Assembly (NCBI GenBank): GCA_026874595.1
Contig: CM049306.1
Coordinates: 27,023,519-27,087,518, forward strand
Length of the DNA: 64,000 nt
Direction of reading: 5' to 3'
Source of the DNA: Sipunculus nudus
Taxonomy: Eukaryota; Annelida; Sipuncula; Golfingiida; Sipunculidae
Part shown: positions 33,844-46,986 of the stretch, in pieces
How the letters are laid out: the number at the start of each line of letters is the position of its first letter
Numbering within the stretch: position 1 is the stretch's first letter
Notes under the pieces: model-generated
What the model saw: the letters and a program-made list of their open reading frames with translations, nothing else
Told to the model about the DNA's origin: nothing
Databases searched by the model: none
Translations under genes and position numbers: made by a program

Positions 33844-36172
33844 CTGGTATTGATTAATTAATCTTGACTTTTCATATATTTTCTATTAGCTCTCTGTTCT
33901 TCACTCATTTGTCAAACTGTCCATCAACATGGCACATTCTTTATTTTGAAACAAACTGTTGTTCCTTATGATTATTAGGCTGCTGTTGCTGGCTTTAAGT
34001 TGCACAAATGAAGCAATTATGTGTTGATCCACATGACTCATGGGTAACTTGTCCCATGAAAAAGTATGCTACAAAAGATATATACTTATTGTATTCAAAA
34101 TGGCTTTATATGACTTCATTTATCTAATTTAAATGCTTATCTACTGGATAAAATGGAAAATGTGGAATTGCCTGGAATTTTTCTTAACAGAAACTTCCAG
34201 GCCTTGGTCCTTTCATGTATCAGTTTGATTTATATACTTATATTACTTATACAGATGACTTTGAGGAAGTGCTAGTGTGCTGAACACTGCCTTACACAAA
34301 TATCCAATCTCAGGGAGATCTACTGTGAGAATGGTTTTGTAAGTGGGGTTTTAATTTATGCGCTTTTAGGGGGAGCTAGATTTGTACTTAATTAAGAATA
34401 CCCATTATTTGGATGCGAATGTTCAGAAGGTTGTTGTGTTCTTGTCTGACACACAGTCATGTCGGTCTGAAAATCTTTCTGTGAGGGAGTGCTTTAGTTG
34501 AGGCTTCTTCAACCAGGATGTTACTGTTGTCATAAGAGTTCATAGCAAGTTATATCACAGCTGAGATCCCATCCCATTTAAAGTGATTTGTAGAAACAAC
34601 TGTGAAACAAGTAGCCTTTTAAGACCTTAACCCTTTCCCAGAGAGCTGTGAATGTTGTCAGCTGTGTTTGTTGTTTGCACATAGACATAGCTGGTCGCGT
34701 CTGATTAGTAATCACAGTAGTAATTGTTGAGCAATTCTACAACTTACTCAGATGTCAAACAATCTAGCTAAATGCAGTACCATTGCATTATCAAACTTGA
34801 TTAGTCCGAGTTAATGACATATTATTTACAACTTGTGGTCCTGGTACTTGATCAGTCACCTGGAGGTAATTAGGTGGGAGGTAGATAGCGCTACAAACCT
34901 GTCTTTTATAAATATTTTTATAATATGATACAAAATTAATTACCAAACATACTGATTGACGCGAAAATTTGAACTGCTTTTATACTGTAAAATAAAAAAG
35001 TGGGAAAATTCAGACATGCCAAATTAACCACTTCAACAGTTTAGTACCAGACAACTGGAAATAGTCACAGATGCTTTGAACATCTGTCAACATTTGCACA
35101 GAGCATGAGTGAACACTTTGCATACCTTTAGCCTTAACCAGCTGATTAACATCAGTGACAAAACTTCTGATAAAAATGCATTATTTTTATCTTAAAAAGG
35201 CGTAAATTACTAGAGACAATTAGTTTAGCAAAATTTGTTATGAGCCTGAGCACACATTATGCAGGGTGAAACTGAAAAAGGCTGAAGCAGCATCAGTTAA
35301 GCTCATGTAGCAATTAGTTACATAATTTATGTATTTTTTAGTTGTGATTAAGAGGCACATGGTTCAGCGTTTTAATCAATTCTTTAATAATGAAAGATGA
35401 ACAGATATTGTTAGTTTAAAAAATCGGAATTTTTGTGGTGTCATTTGCAATATTTCGCAGTTTTTTGCACATTAAAGCAGTTAAGAAATATCATAGTATT
35501 TGTGTGCTTGGCTTTGAGTAAAAAACATAAAATGGTAAAGTAAAAAATACTACAATTAGTACTTACAGTCCAGGGTAACAAATTCTATATAATTTCTTAT
35601 TGTGTTAGCGCTGGCTGTCCAAATGCTGTCTGTTTTGAAATCCTGGTTAAAACATATATTTTACTCTTTCTTAGCTGTTGTTTCTTTGCAGCTCATATAT
35701 TATCCTGAGCTGTTTGTGTACTTTTCATCTTTTTACAGTAAGGGGGGGGGGGGGGGGGTGATATGGCACGTTCAGACATTACACACCCCATAAGCTGCAT
35801 TGTTGTATGAACAAGCCAGCTGGATTCAAGCCAGCAGTGTTGGTTTGTTTAATTACTTTAATGCAGGCAATTTTTTGTGTTCTTATTTTTTGTCATTATA
35901 GTAAATGGTAAATGATTAAAAAGGCCACAGTACCATGCTTAGTCCCATTGGTGACTCAGGAGATAAAGTGAGGCAAATTTCAGTGAACATGTATAATATG
36001 GATACACATGATGAAAAACATAATTTATACTTCCAGTCATTCCATAAACTTTGCAGGTATGAACTGAATGGGGAGTTCCAGGTGTCTTATTAAATTTTCA
36101 GGACTTTTATTTTTACCAATATGAATGCACATGATTGACAACAGATGCTGGGAGATGTTTGGTTTATTTCAG
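33844..36172. other. Region before the ZRANB1 coding exon
   Basis: No gene or repeat family recognised. A run of about 17 G lies at 35742-35758. A plus-strand splice acceptor (TTTATTTCAG) ends at 36172, which would make much of this a 5' UTR intron of ZRANB1. Confidence 0.4.
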
Positions 36173-36206
36173 GTTTCCTCTTGCTTGGCTGGATAACTTC
36201 AGCAGC

Positions 36207-37437
36207 ATGAGCAGCAGGAAATGGACGTGCCACTATTGCACCTATGAGAACTGGCCAAAATCAACCAAATGCACTCTCTGCCGCCAGCCGCGAGCCCTGC
36301 AGGTCATCACTACAGAGACACCTGTGGCAGAACAAGACATCTACAAGATGGCCCCACAGATCTCACCTTGCTCTGGAAGTCGCAGTGGTTCGCCATCTCC
36401 CACGTCAAGTGGACCCCTCCGCAGCAGCAGCATGGACCCCACCAATAAGTGGGCTTGTCAAGTTTGTACATATCTAAACTGGCCCAAAGCTAATAAGTGT
36501 ACTCAGTGTCTAACTGTGAGACCCAAGGTCATTATCGCTCCACCCAACCCTTCCAGGGATCCCACCCAACCCCTCAGTATCAATGTCATGATAAACGAGA
36601 ACACAGGCTCAAGCAGTGCAGCCAAACGGTCACCAAACTCTCCTGAAGCAGCCAAAGCTATGAACAATGACATCAACCGAGCAGTCGCAGCAGTGTCAAA
36701 GTCTGGCAAATGGACATGTAAAGGCTGCACATACAGTAACTGGCCACGAACATTACGATGCATTTTATGTGGCACTATTAAAGGAATGACATATATGGAT
36801 ACAATGGCAAGGTCAAGTAGCAGTGAGAACATGAGTGAAATAGAGGCAGGTTACTCTATTCGGGCTGCCGGTGCTAAACGATTGTCCCCTCCCGGGACGG
36901 CCAGATGCTTACAGGACAATATCGAGGCCCAGGCTGTTGGGGGTGCAACAGCTTCGGGGGGTCCACCTGAGGGGAAAATAGACCAAGATAAAAACGAACG
37001 AGAGAAAGGATCTACAGAAGATAGGAGATTGAGACAAATAAAAAAGAGGCTACGTGACAGTGATTGGCTGTGGCTTAATGCTTGCCAAGGGGTTGTGGAT
37101 GGGGACACGCATGCTGTGGAGGCATACTTGGCCTCTGGAGGCAGTCCTGCCAGGCAGATGAACATGGATGAGTGTATGATTCTGAATAGACCATCAGCAT
37201 TTGAGATGGGTTACACACTTGTACACCTAGCGATCCGCTTTCAGCGAGAGGACATGTTGGCTGCTCTCCTGACAGCTACGGAGGCTGTGAAGAAGGGCAA
37301 GAAGAGAATGCCATCTCACGTCAGTCCTGATTTGTCATCAGACATTTTAAGGGAGATCTCAGCAGGCATGAGACAGAGGAAGGGTGATTTTCCCTGCTAC
37401 TTCCTGACAGATCTGGCCACCTTCACACTGCCTCCAG
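36207..37437 (+). CDS. ZRANB1: TRABID (ZRANB1) deubiquitinase, first coding exon
   Basis: 410 codons plus one base, ending CCTCCAG|GTGAGT in phase 1. Three NZF zinc fingers are intact: KWTCHYCTYENW..KCTLC (residues 5-25), KWACQVCTYLNW..KCTQC (81-101) and KWTCKGCTYSNW..RCILC (168-188). A Ser-rich linker follows, then the AnkUBD region (about 278-410) with RLRDSDWLWLNAC, GDTHAVEAYLASGG, LNRPSAFEMGYTLVHLAIRF and QRKGDFPCYFLTDLATFTLP. Order and spacing match animal TRABID, which cleaves K29/K33-linked ubiquitin and acts in Wnt signalling. The start MSSRKW is chosen because family members place NZF1 within a few residues of Met1; an in-frame ATG at 36135 lies upstream of the splice acceptor. The OTU catalytic exons are not found before 64 kb. 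Confidence 0.95.
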
Positions 37438-37925
37438 GTGAGTTAGGGAGCAGCTGTTTAAGTATTATTGTATTAGTTATATACGTTTAGGCGTGATACA
37501 TCATCCACAAACTGATTTAACAGCAGCTTTAGAAAGTTGTACAGCTGCTGCTAGAAATTAGTTAATTATAATGATTTGATAGAGAAAACTGATATGCAGC
37601 TGAGGTAATACACAATTTAAGGGTCCACTTTTATATCTAATTTGAATATCTCCGCCATGATCTGCTCACATGTGGGAAATAGCAAGAGTGCAGTGGTTTA
37701 ACAATTGCTTCAACTATACCAGCCAATTCATCAGTGTAATCAATACTAATCTCTGAAACCTAAGTTTTTTCATTTCATATATAAATTCACCAAGATAAAA
37801 GAAGTTAATTTTCTAAAATTATTCAATTAAATTACTTGGACCATGAATTGCTAGTGATTATACTTTTGAAAGTAGTATGTGCAAAGTTACACAGTATTAA
37901 ATCCTACCTTTGATATATAATTGTA
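37438..37925 (+). other. ZRANB1 intron start
   Basis: Begins with a consensus GTGAGT donor. The open frame continues 17 codons into the intron to a TAG, so retention would give a truncated protein without OTU. No repeat is seen. Confidence 0.6.
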
Positions 37926-38747
37926 TCCGCCAAAACAAAGTTTTGCGAATACTATGTTTTTGACCGGGTTTCGCCGTTGCCGCATTTGTTTCTGGAGAAC
38001 TCCTCTGAGACCACTGGACTGATTTTATGACAGGTGGCGCCACCTACATTATAGTTTACGCTGCAGACATCCAAGCTCATATCTCCAGAACAGTTTGACG
38101 GATTGGGCCAAAATTTTATATGTGTATGGATCTCACATAGCTCTTTATCATACACAAAACTGGAGGGGCCACCTGCAACCATTTTGGCACAGCGTCCATC
38201 TGTTTGTCTGCTGTGGGCTAAAATCATTCATATCTCAGTAGTGGTTTGACTTACCTGCCTAAAATTTTGTGTTTATACATCCTGGACAGATTTCTTGATT
38301 TTTTGGCAGGTGGCGCCACCTACATTTATGTTAACACTGCAGACATTCAGGCTTATATCTCAGGACTTGTTGGACATATCCCCCTGAAATTTTGCATGTG
38401 TATAGATCTCACATAGCTCTAAATCATACACAAAATTGGTGGCACCACCTGCCACCATTTTTGCACAAGTTCTTCTGTTTGTCTGCTGTGGGATAAAATC
38501 ACTCATATACATGTATTGGTTTGACTTATCTGCCTAAAATTTTGCATGTGTATACAACTTGGACAGCTTTCTGGATTTTGGGGTAGGTGGCGCAACCTAC
38601 ATACACCTTTCGGCTGCAGACATCCATGCTAATATGCAACACACCTCACTCTATTTCCCCTTGCCACTCAGTCCATGCCTCACTTGATCTGTTCCACTCT
38701 GATTTTGACGGATACACGTAGTTGCTTGTCGACTACCAGTATTCTAG
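37926..38747 (+). mobile_element. Complete GGC-H Helitron-like element
   Basis: Left end AATTGTA|TCCGCCAAAACAAAG, with hairpin partner GTTTTGCGAATAC. Right end GACGGATAC, hairpin GTAGTTGCTTGTCGACTAC, then CAGTATT and CTAG|T. Exact GGTGGCGCCACC at 38033 and 38309 (276 apart), with diverged forms about half-way between and after. At 822 bases it is the shortest complete copy and the best reference for the element's ends. It has no 3' extension after CTAG. Confidence 0.75.
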
Positions 38748-41700
38748 TTTTTATAAAATTTTCTAGACTTCAAGGCCATAATAAAACACTAATTCAGTAA
38801 TCCATAAAATTGAGAAAAATACAGACTTGTGTAAAAAAAAATATCAAAATCTGCACTCTGCATTGTATCTTATGCTACAGATTTTCTTCAAAGCCCAGTG
38901 TCCTATGAAGTAACAGGTCATCATTTCACCTCTTGGAAAACCAGGCAAATGAGCTGCCCTTTTCCAGGCATGTAAAAAAATCTGGAAATTAAAGAAAAGT
39001 GTCTTAAATCTGGGAAATATGAGGGAATGTGGTTGTCCCTCAGTTATATTTTGTGACAGTGTGAAAATACATCAAGTGAATTATCCATGCATTTTGAGAA
39101 ATCTCCACTGAAATATCAGGGAAAATCATGGAATTTAATAATTTAAACCATGGGAACCTGGCATTGTATGCTGTGTATGTAAATGTAATTGTAAAAACTA
39201 AGTAAATAACTGGCCAATAAATCCTGTTTAATTTATAGAACACACCAAGAAATGTCTGTGTGTTATTTACACAACATAACATACAATAACTGTAGCTGAT
39301 TGCTTACGGAAGCCTGTTTTAGATTTAATACAGAATTATTATATTTATTTGGTTTACTCATGGTAATATCAATGACAGATGCCTTTGTAATACATGGAAA
39401 TACATGAAACTACATGAATGATCTGGTGTAGGACCAGCAGCAGTTTTTGCTGTATACCAAGATAAAATAACAGTGTCCTCATTAGAAAAGCTGAATTTGT
39501 GAATACTATGTGGTTATGGATAAACCACAGGATATTTTTGGAAATTATTGTATTTAAATCACAACAAATCATGTCCATGAAATAGATGCACACTTTTCTT
39601 ATCATATGAGGATGTTGCACTAATAGGGGCTACATGAATACAAATAACCACATGTGTAATAATTAATATGTGTTGTCTTGAAACATCATCACAATAGACT
39701 TTAGGTCATGACTGTTTGTTGACAAGGCCTGAACTATATATAATCTTCATAAAAAAATGCTGTTAAACACTTTAATTACCGGATATGAATCACTGAATGT
39801 TTGTATGTTGGCAGAGTTAGACAGATGCTTCATAAGTTATGAGTCAGAGTTTAGACAAGGCTCGATCGTAGTGTCACAGTCTGGCTGTATAGATTTTGAA
39901 CCTTTCTAGTTGAATTGTGTTTCTGAAGCTGTGACCTTCTGACAAACCATCATTCATCAAACAGACAACCAGTTGGGGCTAGACTTATTTCATCTATGTC
40001 TCATCAAGATATAAGCTGACTGGTGCAGACAAATCAAATCAATGGACACATGCAGCAGATATTTTATATAAATATAATGGATGGTCCATAGAATCAGTCA
40101 AGTAACCTAAATAGCCGTATGGGCTGTGTCACTTTTTGTTTATATATCCTTGTATTGGAAAATGAGACAAGGCATGTTCCAGTAAATGAACGTAAAATTT
40201 TGTAAATGGAGGTCCTATCATGGTCTGGTTAGTTTAATAATAAGCATGTCATTTGAATATTATTTTAATATGTGTTCTTCTGGCTGATCAGACTTCAAAC
40301 TAGGTTCAGTAGTCATCAGTGGTACATCAAGGGTGTATTGCACAGAGCTACCACCTGACCCCTCAGTGACTGATAATGAATATTGCTTAATGGCCTGATA
40401 GACAGATGTTAACATGCAAATGTGGTCTGGTGTTGGTAAAGTTGTTGTTCCATCTTAACTGCAGAAGTCGCCTATAATGTCAGACAACTCATGTTTTGAA
40501 TTTTGCTGTATTTTTTTACTGTATGATTTTGTTCTATGTAGCTTCCTAGTCATATTAAATGAGTCAGTTTAGGAAGTAATTTTTGCACCACTGGACTTGC
40601 TTAAAATTTAAAATTTCCCTGTTAGTGGCTTTAATGTTTTAAATAAAATGTCAAGAAATGCATTAAAATATTATATATATTTTCATGTCAGATGAGCTTC
40701 ACAAAAAGGATTAACTACTGTGTTCTTTAACTTTATTCAAAAGATGTGTAAGAAGTTGACTTAACTTTGATTAATACAGAGGGCTTTCAGTGTGATATGA
40801 CATAAACCTAAATGCTGCTCCACACTTGCATTAATGTCAGGATTTTAGAATCTGACTTACCAGTGATATATATATACTGTCCTGGTAGTAAAGATAAAGA
40901 ATACTTTTGGCTCAGCATTGGGGCCTGTCAGGGTCAATGATTGAGATAAGAGGGATTTTACACATCAGTATGAAAAATAAAACAGACTTTGGTCTTTAAA
41001 CAGTGATAGTCTGAAATTTGTGATAAGTTGTTTGACATTTCTAGTCCATGAAAATGTGATGTTTTAAGCTGCTTATAATGGCGAAGCCTTGTTATTCTGA
41101 AACACTGCGAAGCTTGTGAGCACTGATGCTCCCTGCGGCGTCCTCTGCTGTTTATAGTGCCCTGGGTGTAAAAACTACTGCGTTACTAGTGCATCCTTGG
41201 CATATTGACGCGTCTTATTGGTAGCATTGTCTGAATAACTATGGCAATAAAGATGCTGCCAAAAGTAAAACATTGCCTAAAAACAGATGCATAAGGGTGA
41301 ACCAGTGTAATTAATACAGTGACCAGGATAAAATGATATGATAGAAAAAAATATTAACAGGTGAACAGATGGCTTTTTCACTGGGTTGACTAAATTCTCT
41401 TGTGTATAGGTGTACTACAGATATCAGATGCTCTTGATATTTATTTCATGCTTCTGACTTCACCTGGCAATATTGCTGGGAAATCCAAGGCTTATGAAGA
41501 CCATGAAGGTTTTCTTAACAGAATGACCATATGATATGCTGCCATTTTTACTTAAATTCTGAATTATATCAGAGCAGTATTAAAAAACTGGCATATCCAT
41601 AAATGAAATCTGCCTTTATTAGAGAGTTTTTAAACTTCCAACTGCTTTTTCCCATGAAAGAAAGGTGTCCAGAATAGTGAAGTGCCAATAACAAGAGGTT

Positions 41701-42027
41701 ACTCTGTATATACATTCATGCATGTTCATTTGAAAAACTCTTAAAGCTTAGGTATAAGTCAGTCTATATTAGTCCTTCCTGTGGTGGTCCTGGTTACATA
41801 ATATTACTGTTTTATTTTTACTCCTCAGTTCTGCAGTATCCATTAATATAAAAACCCAGGCTGTTACTGTCATCCCATGCATATATGTATCAAGGAAATC
41901 AAAATGCATGAGGAGCCTGATTATTAATAAAATATTCTTAATAGGTTATATTTAAGGGACATCAGGTCAGAGGTCAGGGTCAGCGTGTGCTTTATCAAAG
42001 TCTGTGCCTTGTCAGGATGACTAAACA
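38748..42027. other. ZRANB1 intron, no feature
   Basis: AT-rich, apparently single-copy. The short frames (39040-39282 and 39369-39620, both minus) have no known motifs. No repeat family recognised. Confidence 0.45.
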
Positions 42028-42721
42028 TACTGGGTCATTCCATGTCAAATAGACAAGAGGTGGTTGCACCACCATCTCAGATTGTCTTCATTTTTTGTCA
42101 TTATTGAGAAGGGTGAAAATGATAGGGGAACCCAAAGGTACAGCTTTATATGTCCAATGGTTTGTTGTTTATGAGCCTCTGAAGTGGTAGGGATCCCATT
42201 AATTAAATTCCGCCTGTAATTTTTTATAGATTTCCAACAATGATAACTCAAAAAGTATCCAATATAACCCCACCAAATTCTCAGAATCTTCAAAATGTAT
42301 ATAGTTTTACAGTATAAATAAATTATATAGCCCCTCTGAGAACAAGTAAAAATTTTACAATTAATTGAAAAGTGTGATAAATCACACGAGGTTCTCAAAT
42401 CAAACAACTTTATTTGACATTAGACATGGCATTATTTTGTCATTATAGGTCAACTTCTACTTGTTTGGTGTCTGACAATTTTTTCCAGACCATAAGAGAC
42501 ACCATACATGCTGTTGAAGTGCTTGAGAGCCTGTCAAACATGCGACAATTACAAAAAATCATAATTTTTAAGCCAGATTTTCTCCATGTGTACAAGGTTG
42601 TACCTTTTTGAAACTTTTTTATGATTAACACTTATACAAGGTCTTTTATAAAAACATAGACTGAATTTTGGTTCAGGCTTTATTCCTATCCTACACCATG
42701 TAATAACAGAGGTGTTTTTTA

Positions 42722-44259
42722 TGCCCCCACCACAAAGTGGCCGGGGCATATAGTTTTACCCATGTCCGTCATTCCGTCCTTCCGTCATTCCGAAATCAAA
42801 CAGTTGTACGGACATTTTTTCGCAATGCCGGCAGATATTGGCCTGATTTTTGGTGTGTGGGCAGATATAGACCAGTTACAGATCGAGTTCGCGTTTCGTC
42901 CGGGTTGACTAACTTTTGACCGTTTTACGGCTCCTAAACTTAGAAAATTTCATGAAAAATAGAAATTTCATGACAAATACACATGTACGGACTTTTTTTT
43001 CGCAATGCCTGCAGGTATTGGCCTGATTTGTGGTGTGTAGGCAGATAATGACCAGTTACAGATCGAGTTCGCGTTTCATCCCGGTTGACCTACTTTTGAA
43101 CGTTTTACGCCTCCTTAACTTAGAAAATTTCATGAAAAATAGAAATATTCATGACATTTACACATGAACGGACTTTTTTCGCAATGCCTGCAGATATTGG
43201 CCTGATTTTTGGTGTGTGGGCAGATATAGACCAGTTACAGATCGAGTTCGCGTTTCATCCCGGTTGACCTACTTTTGACCTTTTAACAGCTCCTGAACAT
43301 AGAAAGTTTCATGAAAAATATGAAATTTCATGACAAATACACATGTATGGACTTTTTTTCGCAAAGCCTGCAGATATTGGCCTGATTTTTGGTGTGTGGG
43401 CAGATATTGACCAGTTACAGATTGAGTTCGCGTTTCGTCCCAGTTGACCTTCTTTTGATTGTTTTACGGCTCCTGAACATAGAAAATTTCATGTAAAATA
43501 TAAATTTTCATGACAAATACACTTGTACAGACTTTTCTTCGCAATACCTGCAGATATTGGCCTGATTTTTGGTGTGTGGGCAGATAATGACCAGTTACAG
43601 ATCGAGTTCATGTTTTGTCCCAGTTGATCTACTTTTGATCGTTTGACAGTGCTCTAACATAGAAAATTTCATAAAAAAGTGCACATGTATGGACTTTTTA
43701 TCGCAGTGCCTGCAGATGGGGGCCTGATTTTTGGTGTGTAGGCAGATAATGACCAGTTACAGATCGAGTTCTTGTTTTCTCCCAGTTGACCTACTTTTGA
43801 CCATTTGACTGCTCCTGAACATAGAAAGTTTCATGAAAAATAGAAATTTTCATAACAAATGCATATGTACTGACTTTTTTTCCTCAATGCCTGCAGATAC
43901 CACCCTGATTTTTTATGTGTGGGCAGATAATGACAGTTACAGATCGAGTTCGCGTTTTGTCCCGGTTGACCTATTTTTGATTGTTTTACGGCTCCTAAAC
44001 ATAGAAAATTTCATGAAAGACAGAAATTTTTATGGAAAATGCACATGTATGGACTTTTTTTCACAATGCCTGCATATACTGGCATGATTTTTGGTGTGTT
44101 GCTTGATAATGACCCTTTACAGATCGAGTTTGCATTTTGCCCTTGTTGACCTACTTTTGTCCATACGACACCTCCTGAACTTAAAAAAATTTTCAAAATT
44201 TTACAAATGTTTCTAATTTGCCCCAGGCGGGGGCATTCGTGTCGTTCCGACACATCTAG
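42722..44259 (+). mobile_element. ATGCCCCC-family element with 180-bp tandem core
   Basis: The 5' end A|TGCCCCCACCACAAAGTGGC CGGGGCATATAG is a hairpin, followed by a GTCCGTCATTCCGTCC tract. The 3' end has GGGGGCAT, the inverted 5' arm, then the palindrome GTGTCGTTCCGACAC, AT and CTAG|T. The core holds eight units of about 180 bases, each with TCGCA(A/G)TGCCTGCAGATATT, TGATTTTTGGTGTG and ACAGATCGAGTTCGCGTTT. Unit landmarks are at 42807, 42986, 43166, 43346, 43525, 43687, 43867 and 44046. Helitron-like by its CTAG and hairpin; no gene. Confidence 0.8.
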
Positions 44260-45824
44260 TCTCATTTTCATCATGGAAATAGCTTGGAATTTCTTCTTCA
44301 GTTATTATGATTGCAGCTGTAAAGGCACAGGTATTACCATGGGTCCTTTCAGGACAACTATCTAACAACTGCAATTAGTTTTTAAAGACTGGTCATACAT
44401 TAATTATTATATGTACATTTACTTTTTTCATTTTACTATTTTTATCTAAAATATCGACCATGATAAAAATCATAAAATTTATGTGAAATGTAAAACATAA
44501 GTCAGACTTCTTTCCCCCTATCAAAATGTGATACAAGGTTTCTTACTGAAATTAAATGAATATATACATTGGTACCTGGCAGTAATCTCCAGTGATTGTC
44601 ATCAAAAGGTCCTGGTTGCAATAGGTGCTGTAGATCAAGTACAGGTGTATCAAAATTTAGATTTCTTGAACTCATGAGCATACTTAAACTGCAAATTTGT
44701 TGTATTATTAGAGATGATCACCAGAACATGTGCTCATGGTTATTATTGCACTGATTAAAATATACTGAAAGGGCTGATGATCTGATAGCATGGTATAGTT
44801 GAAAATCACTCAGAGTTCACTCTTAAAAATTTCAAACATGTCTTTATTTTTTTTTTATATTTATCCTAAATTTAATTTATTTACTCTTGAATTATAGATG
44901 TTGCCAAAACCTCAATTTTTGTGGAATCCAGTGCTTCTTAGCTTAACTTCGTGGTGGTGCTTGTGTAGTACCTAAAAGTTGTTTGTAGTTGCTTTTCAGA
45001 CAGTAAATATGTCATCTTTGTGCAAGATAGTGAATCTTCTTGAGACAGAAAATGACAAGACAGTACACACAGTGTATGAAAAGTTGTCAGGACAGCTAGC
45101 CTTGGCATAATTGACTGTGATACATTAACCCCATTTTGATTTAGGCATAAAAATCTCAGGCAAAAAAAGTTTATATATTTCACAGTTTACATATCTCCTG
45201 ATTATGATCTTGGTCAATGCTTGAGGTAAAAGTTTATGTAAATACATAACATGCATGTATATATATTTAGTTATAGCCTGTTATGCAGTTGTCCAGGAAC
45301 GAATACTTGTGATGCCAGTGCTATTAAAGAAAACAAACATGTGAACTGAACAGGGAATTCCAAGTGTGTTCCATGCTGAAAAAACGAAAACAAATACACC
45401 TCTATTAGTACATGTCATAATATATATTTGAATCTTGGACCATACTGCATTCTGTGTTTATTCTTAAGGCTTTATGTCAGTTTTCATTCTATAAAAGTTT
45501 CAGAAAGATACAACCATGTACACTTAGAGAAAATTTAGGCTGAATAAAGCAAAGTTTTGGAATCAGTTAATTCTCTAAAACAATTCAACAGCATACATGA
45601 TATCTCACACATTCTAAAAATTGTCAAACACCAGGCATGTATTTAAACATGGATTTGGTGTCAAGACACTGTTTTAGCTACTGAAACAGAAACCAAGTTT
45701 TGATTTATAGATTTGACTGTGATTTACTGACTACAGAAAAATCGCTTGAAATACCTACACTTATATATTTAGTACTCCATTTTCAAGATATTGACAAGCT
45801 GAACCAAGATTGTCATATGCATTT
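44260..45824. other. TIR-element interior, no gene
   Basis: AT-rich sequence between the two nested elements. The minus-strand frame at 44938-45183 has no known domain. Confidence 0.4.
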
Positions 45825-46986
45825 TTAGCTCAGCTGACTATTAGTCATCTGAGCTATAGTCGTGGTCCATTGTCCGTCATCCGTCCGTCTGTCCGTCCGT
45901 CCGTAGATGTGGCACGTTTGGAAACCGTAAGACCTAGGAATCCAAAATTCGGCATTATGTTAGATGTCCCCAAGATCTCCTACCAAGCCGAAACTTGGGT
46001 CTTTGCGACTTCAGTCTTTTGAGAAATTAAGGAAAAACCTCAATTTTTTATTAAAAACCTATTTTCACACTTCAGGACTGCCTAATATCACAACCACTCA
46101 TCTGTTTTTCCTTATATTTACTATAAATATTCTTGTATATAGTTCCTATGTACATGCCAGAAATTAGGTGTGTATTATATAATTTAAAAAAGTTATGGGC
46201 ACAAACATAATGCATTTTGTAAAAAATCAGGAAAGATATTTGATCATTTAACACAAAACTTGTTAAAGCTTAGGACTTTTTTACAGTAATATAACTTTAA
46301 TTAATCAAAATTAAATTCTATACCCAATATTAGATCAAAATCTTTTAAATTTTTTAAAATATTAGCAAAAATAAAAAATTGGTAACTTAAATTTTGCCCA
46401 ACTTTGACCATGGCACGTTTTTTTCTTGTAAGTACAGTTGATTTAATTTTCACAGCCAGTTTACATATGGATTTAATCTGATGAATTTTGAAATTTGATA
46501 GTTTAAGCTTAAAAAATAGTCTAGCTATTGGAGTTATTTAGAGGCCTTGATGTATTTGTATTTTCTAGCATCATGACCCCACTTTTGTTTACTACAACTT
46601 TGCCTTGTAATCCAAAAATTGGCATAATGTTAGATGTCCCTAAGATCTCCTTCCAAGCCAAAAACTGGGTCTCTGTGACTTTTTTTCTTTGAGAAATTAA
46701 GGAAAACCTCAATTTTTTATTAAAATCATTTTGACACTTCAGGAATGCCTAATATCAAAACCACTGATCAGAATTTGATCATAGTAAATATGCATATTCT
46801 TCCATATGTTTCCTATGTAAATTCCAAAAATTAGGTCAGTATTGTGTAATTTGTTGAACTTATGGGCCCAAACATAATGCAACTTGAAAGGACTTCCGGT
46901 TGACATGTTGAGGTGATAGGACGGGAGTGTGAGGTCTCCGAAAAGAATTACATAAAAAAGTGAAAAGACCGAGATAATATAGTGTT

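Noticed and set aside
42045-42407. 120-residue minus-strand frame at the left end of the TIR element, considered as a transposase remnant
   Set aside because: Low-complexity Ile/Tyr/Leu-rich content with no DDE-type motif that I can recognise.
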